DNA from: Annona cherimola
Taxonomy: Eukaryota; Streptophyta; Magnoliopsida; Magnoliales; Annonaceae
NCBI GenBank assembly: GCA_030490835.1
Contig: CM059973.1
Span: forward strand, 56,300,008-56,364,007
Length of the DNA: 64,000 nucleotides
Reading direction: 5' to 3'
A program made the translations under genes and the position numbers. Shown one piece after another: positions 1 to 9,914 of the stretch. Position 1 is the first letter of the stretch. Each line of letters opens with the position of its first letter. A model generated the notes under the pieces. That model was not told where the DNA came from and ran no database searches. It worked only from the letters and a program-made list of their open reading frames with translations.

Positions 1-644
1 GATTAAGGAATATATTAAATTAATCACTTTGGATTAACTTAATCATAAAAGGCAAAAAAGGAAGCTTCCCACAAAAGGACAAAATAGCCACTTTTGGAAT
101 TTTTTATTATTTTCGGATTTTTAATTGATTTTTGGAAGAAAATGAAGAAAAATTCATATCTTGCAATCCGGACATCGGATTGAGATGAAATTTTTTATGG
201 GTGGCTAAGATGTGATGATGAACATGATGAATGGTCCAAGATGTGATGAAAATCACAAATCAAGGGTCAAGATTAAACGTCATTTGAAAATGAAAAAGTA
301 GCTTTACTTTTTCATTAATTAGAATTGACTTTTGATTAATTTTAATTAATTAAAGAGATAAGTAATTAATGAAAAGCTGCTGAAGCTTGGACTTTTGGGG
401 CCAAATCCAATGGCTCAAATCCATCCTCATCAAAGATCAATGGCTAGGATTAAATTAGCTTAAAATAAATAATTTTAATAAATAAAAAAATAGGCAAAAA
501 TAGGGCTGCCATAGGGGTGCGTGAACAGTAGCTAGGGTGGCTGCACAAGGCTCCATGCACCTTTTAAAATTAGAAAAAAACACATTTGCAAATTTACACC
601 TCAAGCAAGAGGGGGTAAATTGCAAATATGTGAAACATCAAAAG

Positions 645-653
645 TATAAATAG
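645..653 (+). promoter_or_regulatory. TATA box of the + strand long LTR
   Basis: TATAAATAG lies upstream of a transcribed-leader-like region with CCACTTGAGGTAAG near 790. The same arrangement occurs on the minus strand of the sister LTR at 6655-6662, which supports it as the LTR promoter. A transcript start some 25-30 bp downstream is inferred. Confidence 0.55.
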
Positions 654-1244
654 GGGGCAGGGGTGGACGTCCAAAGGCACTCCAAGCTTGAGCAATTCAA
701 GCATTCCCACCCCCAAAACACGTTTTGGCCATAGAGAGAGAAGGAGAGAAGGAAGGAAAGAGAAAATGGGAAGGAAATGAGAAGTTCTCCACTTGAGGTA
801 AGCAATTTCTTCCCAAATTTATTTTGGATGTTAAGTAGGGTAAAATCATGCTTAGATAATGCATAAGCATGAGAAAATAAGTAAATTTATAATGCTTAAT
901 TGGAATTATGCCGAAATATCGAAAATTTGGAGCAAAGATGGAGCATTCGGGAAAATCATGTATGATATGTGGAAATAATGCTCCAAATTTGATAAATGAT
1001 GATTTGGGATGTATTATTATGATAAATATGATGTTGGAATGATGATATATTAATTTCATGATTTTTGGAATTAAGGATTATGCTTAAGTGAATTTATGTT
1101 GATTTTTAGTATATGGAGAAAATGATTTATTTAGCCAAGTTAATAATGATAAATTCATAATTCATGAATTTCCCATGATATACTAAGCATAAGCTATGTC
1201 ATGGTATTTTTTATTTTTGGGAAAAATGTCAATTTTTGGAACCC

Positions 1245-1361
1245 ATGAACAGTAACCCACGTTGCTGTGAACAGTAACCACGGGTGAACAGTACGTGAAC
1301 AGTGATGATGAACAGTAATATGCTACAGTGACATGAACAGTAATTATGAACAGTGAACAGC
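1245..1361 (+). repeat. Cluster of GAACAGT motifs inside the LTR
   Basis: Seven copies of GAACAGT and one GAACAGC occur in about 115 bp, most as TGAACAGTAA with irregular spacing of 7 to 24 bp. The equivalent stretch of the sister LTR (5959-6040) has four exact copies and several decayed ones. The same word clusters in the unrelated LTR O at 17528-17646. The function is unknown; a repeated protein-binding site is one possibility. Confidence 0.6.
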
Positions 1362-1623
1362 GTATTTTGGGAAAAATTGAGATTTATTTTTATATTTTAT
1401 GAGGATATATGGATGAAATTTTCAAAGGATTTATGGATAAAAATCCATATAAATGAGTAATGACTAATTATCTTTATACTATTAACCTCTATGAAAATGA
1501 GGTAATGGATAATTATAAAGCATGTATGGGAAGTACACTAAGACATGATATGATATAGATAAAATATCATTTTTCCTTGTATAGGAAAAGGAAAGGAAAT
1601 GGTGGAAGACACAGACTGAGGAG

Positions 1624-1839
1624 GTAAGCAAGTACAACTTTGAAAATGTGATTTTATTCCTTCATTGTAAGCAAGCAAAGCTTTTGAAAATGTGATTTTA
1701 TTGATTTATTGTAAGCAAGCAAGCTTTTTAAAATGTGATTTTATTGTTTCATTGTAAGCAAGCAATCCTTTTGAAAATGATGATTTGTAAGCAAGCAAGC
1801 TTTTTAAAATGTAATTTTATTGTTTCATTGTAAGCAAGC
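1624..1839 (+). repeat. 43-bp tandem repeat, each unit starting GTAAGCAAG
   Basis: GTAAGCAAG occurs at 1624, 1667, 1711, 1754, 1787 and 1830, giving spacings of 43, 44, 43, 33 and 43 bp, with AAAATGTGATTTTATT inside most units. The sister LTR has a single copy (GCTTGCTTACCTT near 5690), so the array expanded in this copy only. Each unit starts with a consensus-like plant 5' splice site. Confidence 0.85.
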
Positions 1840-2485
1840 TATATATTTTCTAAAATGTTTTAAATGGTTGCAAATTGTTTACTCAAATGTTTTATGAAAT
1901 GTGTTTAAGGGTGGCCATTCCTATAATGTTTTGAAATGATGAATGTTTATGAATTTTTATGAAAAGTCATGCCGGCATATTGATATCATGTGATGTTCAT
2001 GGACATGTGCACATGTATGATGTATAAGGAAGAGACTTTGGTGGAGGTAGAAAGCGGATCAGAGGGTCCCCCTTCACTATTGCCGAGTCGTATGGGCTGT
2101 GTGCCAACGGCGTCCTCCCCAGAGGTGGAGGCAAAGGAATGTTATGTGTGAATGAATGCATTGCATTTTCATACATGAATTGAAAATGAAAGCATGGATT
2201 TGAAATGATATTTTTTTAAGGGATGATGCAAATAATTCTCTACATGAGAATGACAAGTCACTTGGTGTAAGAGGTATATAATACCGGGGAAATCAAAAGT
2301 CATGCATGTAGGAACCATGTAGGCGTCAAGAGGAAGAGAGGTTCCTCTTGATGAGGCCAAGTCGGAGACAGCCGGCGTATTGGACCATGTTATGTGAGAT
2401 GTTCCCTGAGCTAGCGTACCCGCACACGAAGGTTTATGTCAGGAGTGGAAAGGAAGCATTTGCACATCCAATGTTTATGAAAAGG

Positions 2486-2672
2486 TTTCTATTCCATTGA
2501 TAGTTGATCACTTGCTAAGTGTCTCCTATCGAATGGAGAGAAATGCATTTACGAATGATTTACATGAATGGTTTATGAAAGGTTTCGAAATATGGTTTAC
2601 GAAAAGGTTTCTGTGCATTTGATAGTTGATCACTTGGTAAGTGTCTTCTATCGAATGTAGAGAAATGCATTT
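2486..2672 (+). repeat. Direct duplication, period about 122 bp
   Basis: The segment TTGATAGTTGATCACTTG...TATCGAATG...GAGAAATGCATTTA occurs twice, at about 2486-2551 and 2608-2672. The sister LTR at 4464-7497 has it once (around 4900-4960 in reverse complement), so this is a local duplication. Confidence 0.75.
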
Positions 2673-3091
2673 AAAATAAAAAATGCTTGCTTATTGAGTT
2701 TCGACTCATGTTTTGTTTTCCCAACCTCAGACAGGTGTAGGGAAAGCCAATAAATGAAGGACATGTGTTGCTAAAGGAAAAGAGAAATCTACAAAGGTTA
2801 GTAGATTTTTGTATGAATAGATTCCCTAATGGGATATGATGAAAAAGACATAGGTTGTATGAAACTATGAAGTAATGAATAATATGAGAAGTTGATGATT
2901 TATGATAAGTTCATTATGAATGATGATGAGTATATGTTTATATGATGAAAGAAAAAGAAATGAAAAAAAATTTGGACGAGATCCAATTAAGTACCCGCCG
3001 CGTGATCAGGGCAACAATCCTGATTCACACTTACCAATCGACAAGATCCCGGAGTAAGGACTATGTGGACGCCTCGGTTCGGGGCGCCACA

Positions 3092-3362
3092 TCTTAGCTC
3101 TCTGCCTCTTCTCGGCTTCCTCCATCTCCCTTCTTATTTCATCTGCCCTCATCACTGGCTTTCATTTATATGTCATCTACATATCATTACATAGCAAATC
3201 AGCTGTAACTTTCAACTAATCATAGCATTGTATCACAGATCTATATATCATAGAAACAATACATGACATATAACATCATGCTTTCAATCTATTTCTTTTC
3301 ATTAGTTTCTTTTTCTCTGTTTTCCACGCCTATTTATCAATCCTTGCTTTGATACTAAGCTT
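3092..3362 (-). mobile_element. Leader stub of an older minus-strand LTR element, with primer binding site
   Basis: This short stretch lies between the + strand LTR (ending 3091) and the minus-strand LTR whose 3' end is at 3363. Read on the minus strand it begins 5 bp after the LTR with TAGTATCAAAGC, which resembles the plant initiator tRNA-Met primer binding site TGGTATCAGAGC (10 of 12). It therefore looks like the first 270 bp of the internal region of a Ty3/gypsy-like element. The rest was lost or displaced by the neighbouring + strand LTR. No coding sequence is visible. Confidence 0.5.
3346..3357 (-). promoter_or_regulatory. Degenerate tRNA-Met primer binding site
   Basis: The minus-strand sequence TAGTATCAAAGC lies 5 bp inside the LTR end at 3363. 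It differs from the TGGTATCAGAGC consensus at two positions, one of them in the terminal TGG. This is weak on its own but correctly placed. Confidence 0.4.
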
Positions 3363-4463
3363 TGTGGTGCCCCCATCCCAAGGCGTCGATCCATACTCTA
3401 GGACCATTATTGATTGGTAAATGTAAGTCAGGATTGTCGCCTTGGTCATACGGTGAGATTTTTTTGCAGTTGATCAATTTTCAATTTTACAAATGTCTTT
3501 CACTAGTAATCCATTGCAAATGGCATTCATAACATCATAAATGATTCATTTACATCAAAGGTCATCATCACCTTATAAAATTATGTTTATAAACATAGCA
3601 TTCATCATGATACATACAAAAAATATAAGAACATAACTTTTCTTCATTTACATCTATTCTCTACTCCGTGATCTTCCTTACACCTATCTAGGGTTGGGAA
3701 AAACAAAACATGAGTACTAATACTCAATAAGCAAGCATTTTTCATTTTTGAGCAAAATATTTTCATGAAGGCATTTTTCTGGTCAAACATTTTCCTGTCC
3801 CAATCTTAGGAAGTTCATAAAACAATGCCTATGCAATGTACCGTTTCCCTTCATGATTGGGTGATACGCTAGCTAGGTGACCATACCCTTGATCTTGCTC
3901 CCATTCTAGGGAGAACATCGCTGGCCTTTGGCCTGTATCAGCGACTTGGTCACACTAGAGGGGGACAACCAATCCGCTTACACCTCTACAGTGGACCTAA
4001 TTCTCATGCTCCATGCACCGGCGGATGACACTAACCAAGTGATCATCCACCCCATTCATTATTCATGCTAGCATGCTTTTCCAAGCATAACATTTTGCAT
4101 AATATTTTCAAATACCATTTTCACTAATCCGTTATTCAAATTCATTTGTGAGAACGTAAACAAATAAAGATATAGGGATGACCACCCTTAAACAATTTTT
4201 AAAAAAACATTCAAGTAAAACAATTTGCATCAATTTTTCAATACTTGAGGAAAATAATATTTTCAAAGTCTCGTTTGCTTACCTGTGGCTCAACTTCAAC
4301 CTTCCTTTTTTTATTTGCCCTTTCCCATATAAATGAAAAGGGTTATCTTTCATACTTGCATCATACTTTATGCTTGCATGCCTTGCTTTTTATGCATTTA
4401 TATGCATTTATCACTTGTTCCCAACCCTTACATGATCTTCATCTATATGTGACCCTGAGTAAT
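3363..4463 (-). mobile_element. Old long LTR, first part (interrupted at 4463)
   Basis: Its + strand starts TGTGGTGCCCC, matching the TGTGGCGCC end of the 4464-7497 LTR. The alignable order of landmarks is the same: CAGGATTGTCGCC, TACACCTATCTAGGGTTGGG, CTCAATAAGCAAGCATTTTTC, and GTTTGCTTACCTGTGGC. It is much more diverged than the other two copies, so it is the oldest. At 4463 it is interrupted by the solo LTR 4464-7497 and it resumes at 7503. Confidence 0.75.
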
Positions 4464-5313
4464 TGTGGCGCCCTGAACCGAGGCGTCTACATAGTCCTTA
4501 CTCCGGGATCTTGTCGATTGGTAAATATGACTCAGGATTGTTGCCCTGATCACGCGGTGGGTTCTTAATTGGATCTCATCCAATTTTTTTCTTTCTTTTT
4601 CTTTTCTTTCATCACCTAAACATATACTCATCATCATTCATAACGGACTCATCCATATCATCATAAATCATCAATTTCTTATATTATTCATAACTTCATA
4701 ATTTCATACAACCTATGTCTTTTCTCATCATATCCCATTAGGGCATCTATTCATACAAAAATCTACTAACCTTTGTAGATTTCTTTTTTCCTTTAGCAAC
4801 ACATGCCCTTCATCTCTTGGCTTTCCCTACACCTGTCTGAGGTTGGAAAAATAAAACATGAGTCAAAACTCAATAAGCAAGCATTTTTCATTTTAAATGC
4901 ATTCTTCTCCATTTGATAGAAGACACTTACAAGTGATCAACAAGCCTTTTCATAAAAATCATTTCATAAACATTGGATGTGCAAATGCTTCCTTTCCATT
5001 CCTGACATAAACCTTCGTGTCCGGGTATGCTAGCTTGGGAAACATCTCACATAGCATGGTCCATTATGCCGGCTTCTTCGACTTGGCCTCGTCAATGGGA
5101 CCTCGCGTCCTTTACTCTGATTAGCCTACCTAGTCTCCTACATGCATGACTTTTGATTTTCTCGGCAATATATACATCTTACACCAGGTAACTTGTCATT
5201 CTCATGTAGAGAATTATTTGCACCATCCCTTTAAAATATCATTTCAAATCCATGCTTTCCTTTTCAATTCATGTATGAAAATGCAATGCATTCATTCACA
5301 CATAACATTCCTT

Positions 5314-5527
5314 TGCCTCCACCTCTTGGGAGGACGCCGCCGGCACACAGCCCATACAACTCGGCAATAGTGAAGGGGGACCCTCTGATCCGCTTTCTAC
5401 CTCCACCAAAGCCTCTTCCTTGTGCCCCCATCTCTCGGGAGGACGCCGCCGGCACACAGCCCTTGCGACTTGGCAATGGTGAAGAGGGATCCCTGATCCT
5501 ACTTCCTCCACCAAAGCCTCTTCATTA
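5314..5527 (-). repeat. Tandem duplication of about 109 bp in the solo LTR
   Basis: GGGAGGACGCCGCCGGCACA occurs at about 5328 and 5437 with the same flanks (GGCAATAGTGAAG, CCTCCACCAAAGCCTCTTC). The homologous place in the 1-3091 copy (about 2029-2137) is single. It is GC-rich compared with its surroundings, which creates spurious overlapping open frames on both strands. Confidence 0.8.
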
Positions 5528-5958
5528 TGCATCATACATGTGCACATGTCTATGAACATCACATGATATCAATATGCCGGCATAACTTTTCACAAAAACT
5601 TATAAACATTCATAATTTCAAAACGTTATAGGAATGACCACCCTTAAACACATTTTATAAATACTTGAGAATAAAATATATTTTCAAAATGGTTTGCTTG
5701 CTTACCTTCTCAGTCCGTGTCCTCAACCTTCTCCTTTCCTCTTCCTATACAAGGAAATTGTATATTTTATCCATCTATTCCATGTCTTAGATTGCTTTAT
5801 AACTATTTATTACCTCATTCCCATAGAGGTTAATCTTATAAAGATACTTGGTCATTACTCATTTATATGGATTTTTATCCATAAATACTTTAAAATTCCA
5901 TCCATACGTTCTTATAAAATATAAAAATAAATCTCGATTTTCCCAAAATCACGCTGTT

Positions 5959-6040
5959 TACTGTTCATGGTACTGTTTACGATTACTGTTCATCCGGGGG
6001 TACTGTTCACGTTTACTGTTCACCAAAGGTTACTATTCAC
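5959..6040 (-). repeat. ACTGTTC motif cluster (reverse complement of GAACAGT)
   Basis: Four exact ACTGTTC copies plus the variants ACTGTTT and ACTATTC lie within about 80 bp. It is the counterpart of 1245-1361 in the inverted sister LTR, partly decayed. Confidence 0.55.
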
Positions 6041-6654
6041 AGCAACATAGGTTAGTGTTCATGGGTTCCAAAAATTGACATTTTTCCAAAAATAAAAAAT
6101 ACCATGACATAGCTTATGTTTAGTATATCATGGGAAAATTCATGAATTTTGAATTCATCATCATTTACTTGGCCAAATAAATCATTTTCTCCTTATACTA
6201 AAATTCATCATAATTTCACTTAAGCATAATCCTTAAATCCAAAAATCATGATATTAATATATCATCATTCCGACATCATAACTATCATAAACATTCATCC
6301 CAAATAATTATTTATCAATATTGGATCATTATTTACACATATCATATGTTATCTTCCCGAATGCTCTATTCTTGCTCCAAATTTTTTATGTTTTGGCATA
6401 ATTCCAATTAAGCATTATAACTATACTTATTTTCTCATGCTTAGGCATTATCTAAGCATGGTTTTACCCTACTTAACATTCAAAAGAAATTTAGAAAGAA
6501 TTCCCTTACCTCAAGTGGAGAACTCCCCTCCTACTCGGCTCTTTCTCTCTCTTTCCTTCTCTCCTTCTTTCTCTCAAGGCTTGGAACGAATTTGGCTTGA
6601 ATTTTTCAAGCTTGGAGATGGTTTCGTGTGCCTTTGGTCGTTCATAGCATCCCC

Positions 6655-6662
6655 TATTTATA
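6655..6662 (-). promoter_or_regulatory. TATA box of the solo LTR
   Basis: TATTTATA on the + strand reads TATAAATA on the minus strand, at the position equivalent to 645-653 of the inverted copy. Confidence 0.5.
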
Positions 6663-7502
6663 GTTTTGTATTTTTCATAAAATTATAATTTACCCCCTTG
6701 CTCAAGGTATTAAATTCTAAATATTTATTTTTCAAATCCCATGCAATATTTTGAGCTTTGTGCAGCCACCCCAATCAGCAGCTCCTGCCCCCTAGCTAGC
6801 CCCTATTTATTTATGATTTTTTTATTTATTAAAATTAATTATTTTAGGCTAATTAAATCTCAACCGTTGATTCTTGATAAGATTGATTTTGGACCATTGG
6901 ATTTTGGCCCAAAAGTCAAGCCTCCAGCAGCCATTTCAGCTTTTCATTAATTATTTGATTTTTTTAATTAATTAAAATTAACCCCAAAGTCAAATATAAT
7001 TAATGAAAAAGGTGGGCTACCTTTTTTTATCTCCAAATGATGTTTCATCTTGACCCTTGATTCATGATTTTTGATAGATCTTGGACCAATCATCATTTTT
7101 ATCATAAGATTTTAGTCATCCATAAAAAATTTTACCTCAATCCGACGTTCGGATTGCAAATTATGAATTTTTCTTCATTTTTTCTTCAAAATCACCTTTA
7201 AGTCCGAAAATTAATATTTTAATCCAAAAAGCACTTTTGTCCTTTAGTGGGAAGCTTCCTTTTTCGTCTTTTATGATTAAATTAATCCAAAGTGATTAAC
7301 TTAACATATTCCTTAATCCCACAGTTACTATTCACATTTCACTATTCATCCGAATTTACATTTCATAATTCATTATTTAATCTTCCAATTCCATATATTG
7401 CAAAATATCATCCATATATTTTATATAAGAATCAATACATTACCTAGGGTTTATAACCCTATGGTTTCATACATGCCTCCAAGATTGGGGTTTCACAGTA
7501 AT

Positions 7503-9445
7503 TCAACTTTGCTTAATTTTTTCGTCGAGATAAATACTTTCATCTCTTAAGTTACATATATTTTCACATTTTCAAATGATGAGTTACTCAATTGACTCAA
7601 GAATCATTCACTTGACTCAATAGTCACTCACTTGACTCAATACCCTAATCTAAGGCATTTAATATCTTTTTAATCATTGAAAACACTTATGTAACACTTA
7701 CTTGACACTTTAACAACCAAGTTTAAGCAAGGTTTCTCAACTACACATTTATCCTTCTAATAATCACTTTTTCACACCTAATAGTCTAGAATTTAATTAC
7801 TTTAAACACTAAAATTTTATAGTTATTCAAGGCAATCATTTACAACTTATATTAAGTAATTCCTTTACCGAATTTGTAAAATTAATTCTTTTTATCAAAA
7901 CAGCCCTATACATGTACGAATTCACCATGTATTGACTCTAAAATTGCATGTTAATCATTCATACAGGTATGGCTACTACTTAATAACTTTTGTGTTCACT
8001 TTAAAGGCTTGTTTATATCATATAATAAGCAATATTTAAATCAAAATTTCTGTAATAACAACTCTCCCTAAAATAGCCACATATAACCTTGTTTTAGGTG
8101 AGTTTCCTCATAATTGCATACCAACTAGCATACATAAAATATACTTACTCAACAGGTATATTTGCTTCTAACACTCTTAATTACATCATTTGCTAACCAA
8201 TGCACCATATAATAATCAAGAACAATTTAAACAGAATTTTCTTTTCCAATTACCATTATGTGTGGACGTTATTTAAGCATGGAATAAATTAATAATCAAA
8301 TACATACTTGAACAGTTCATGAATAACCTCTTGGACGTCAACCACCTTACTTATACGCATTATATTATCATTCTAATTGTAGTAATTTATGGAAGTTATT
8401 TGGGCATAACTTAAGCTAATAATTAATGAAAAAATACACATAAAGTGGACCTATTTTGGACGTGAATTGGTTGCCTTCCCAAGGGTAAAACCTTGCTGAA
8501 TTTTCACTTCTTCTTGCTGCCTTGGATGTCCTCACTTTCTGCCTTATTTTGAGAAATTTTTCTCACTTTAGTGCTCCTTAAAAAACGTCTAAGGGATACC
8601 CCTTTTCCCCCTTTATATAGGGCTGCAATTTACCCTTGGTTTGCCACGTTTTAACCATGGTTAGATGCATTTAAGTGCCCATATATGCTGCTGAAATGTG
8701 GACCATCCAAGTGTCCATTCATCCCCCCTTCTTATTTAATTTTGCTGCATCAATCTAAACCATTCAAATGTGATGCATTTTTGTCATTTAATCTCCTCCT
8801 TACATGTGTACATAGGTTGCCAAATCACCTCCCTAGCTATGATCACATCATTTCGCATTTTGAAAAAATGAACAATTACCTCAATTTTTGCTCCCCAAAC
8901 ACATCCACATTTAGCTGGATTTAATTGTGATTTTCCACAATTTTTATTTCATGAAAATTAACCCAAATTACCTTATCTTGCCACCTTAGCCTTAAAATAT
9001 TAATTACCCTCCTTTTTTTACTTTTTATCTCTTGCATTTATGACTTCCTATCCCTTCCATTTATGACTCTCAAGATAGGGTTCATTAATGGAAAATCACC
9101 TTGCTAATCAAGAGTTTGTCATGTGATTTGATGTAATTAAATCCATGTATAACCTAGGGAATGTGCGCTTAACTTTCCATAAAAAATTTCATCCTTAAAT
9201 GATCAATATTGGCTAAGATATGATCATTTGAAATTAATTCATGGCATTTTATGAAATTCCTAGTTGTTTAATAACTTTCTAATCAAAATACTAAAAATCC
9301 ACTCCATTTAACCTGTAGGGTACCCTAGCTTGGGTTTACCTTAAAAATTTCACATCAATTTACCCTACACATCTCAAGATTATGAATTTATCAATTAATT
9401 AATCAATTAATGACATGTAAAGGGGTCATTAATAACTAAATCACA
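7503..9445 (-). mobile_element. Old long LTR, second part
   Basis: This resumes the LTR broken at 4463. Landmarks such as the minus-strand TATA-like TATATAAAG near 8620 and a coding-strand pyrimidine/purine leader match the order in the 4464-7497 copy. The right end is uncertain. AAATCACA at 9445, followed by TCTTA, is a candidate terminus, but its TSD partner cannot be checked. There are no coding frames of note. Confidence 0.5.
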
Positions 9446-9914
9446 TCTTAAATTCTCTACAAGTCTTTTGTCTTGTAGTGAGAATCTCCATTTTTTTCAT
9501 TTAGTGTGGAATCCCATTTTGTGGAAATTGGCAAGCAAGAAGAAGATCAGCTTGCTCAATTTGATTATGAGGCATTAGACTCAGAAAGGATAATCCAAGA
9601 GGAGTTGCACCCTATGAAATGTGAATCACTGGAATTTTGGAGCATTATAGGGTTAACTTAAAAGAGGAACTATTTGAGTTGGTGAAGCCCACGAATGTAA
9701 TTAACAAGGCACTCCTCACAAGAATGAAAATTGATATGGAATTATTCAGGTAAGAGCAAATATAAGCAAGAATGGGAGGAGATCAAACCCAACGGGCGCT
9801 GAAGGTACACGAGGAAGAAGCACTAGTTTAGGGAGAGCAAGAAGCCTTTTCTCATCATAGTCTGCAGCCTACACCAAGACCTGAGCCACATCCTTATTCA
9901 TTTCCTTTTGCACT
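9446..9914 (+). other. Unclassified remnant with a short decayed reading frame
   Basis: Between the old LTR and the next LTR lies about 470 bp that matches neither. The frame from about 9499 to 9661 is open for about 53 codons and is rich in Glu and Gln (it contains EIGKQEEDQLAQFDYEALD), then stops; similar acidic coding-like text continues in another frame. I do not recognise the family. Context makes a fragment of a retroelement internal region most likely. Confidence 0.3.

Larger units (their letters stand above)
1..3091 (+). mobile_element. Long LTR (about 3 kb family), + strand, cut by the left window edge
   Basis: This stretch is the reverse complement, with many differences, of the solo LTR at 4464-7497. 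Window base 1 aligns near base 7319 of that copy, so roughly 180 bp lie outside the window. The copy ends at 3091 in GGCGCCACA. The transcription direction is taken as + because a TATAAATAG box at 645 is followed by a purine-rich leader and a GAGGTAAG motif. No protein is encoded. Compared with its partner it carries two private expansions: a 43-bp tandem array and a 122-bp duplication. The base pairs after the end are TCTTA; the matching TSD would lie left of the window, so solo LTR versus 3' LTR of a complete element cannot be decided. Confidence 0.8.
4464..7497 (-). mobile_element. Solo LTR, about 3.03 kb, TSD GTAAT
   Basis: It begins TGTGGCGCCCTG and ends GGGGTTTCACA on the + strand (coding strand TGTGAAACCCC...GGCGCCACA). 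It is flanked by identical 5-bp duplications GTAAT at 4459-4463 and 7498-7502, so this is a complete insertion unit without an internal region. The best explanation is LTR-LTR recombination that removed the body of a gypsy-type element. The minus strand has a TATA box at 6655-6662 followed by a GAGGTAAG leader motif around 6509. It is inverted relative to the copy at 1-3091. Short reading frames inside it have no homology that I recognise. Confidence 0.92.

Noticed and set aside
1624..1839. CRISPR-like array (short repeats with regular spacing).
   Set aside because: The 'spacers' are themselves repeated (AAAATGTGATTTTATT), so it is a simple 43-bp tandem repeat in a plant LTR; CRISPR arrays are prokaryotic.
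5264..5562. Four overlapping reading frames, + and -, of 70-94 codons.
   Set aside because: They coincide with the GC-rich 109-bp duplication of the solo LTR. Codon content is low-complexity and the frames are not preserved in the inverted copy.
1..7497. Interpretation as a foldback (Foldback/MULE-type) transposon with 3-kb inverted ends.
   Set aside because: The right arm has its own 5-bp TSD GTAAT and TG...CA ends, and the spacer is a third LTR copy in which the right arm is inserted. Two independent LTR insertions explain it better.
3092..9450. TCTTA after 3091 and again at 9446-9450 as TSD of a single element.
   Set aside because: The two places follow LTR ends of opposite orientation and different age, and 3097 has no LTR terminus. 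A 5-base match here can be chance.
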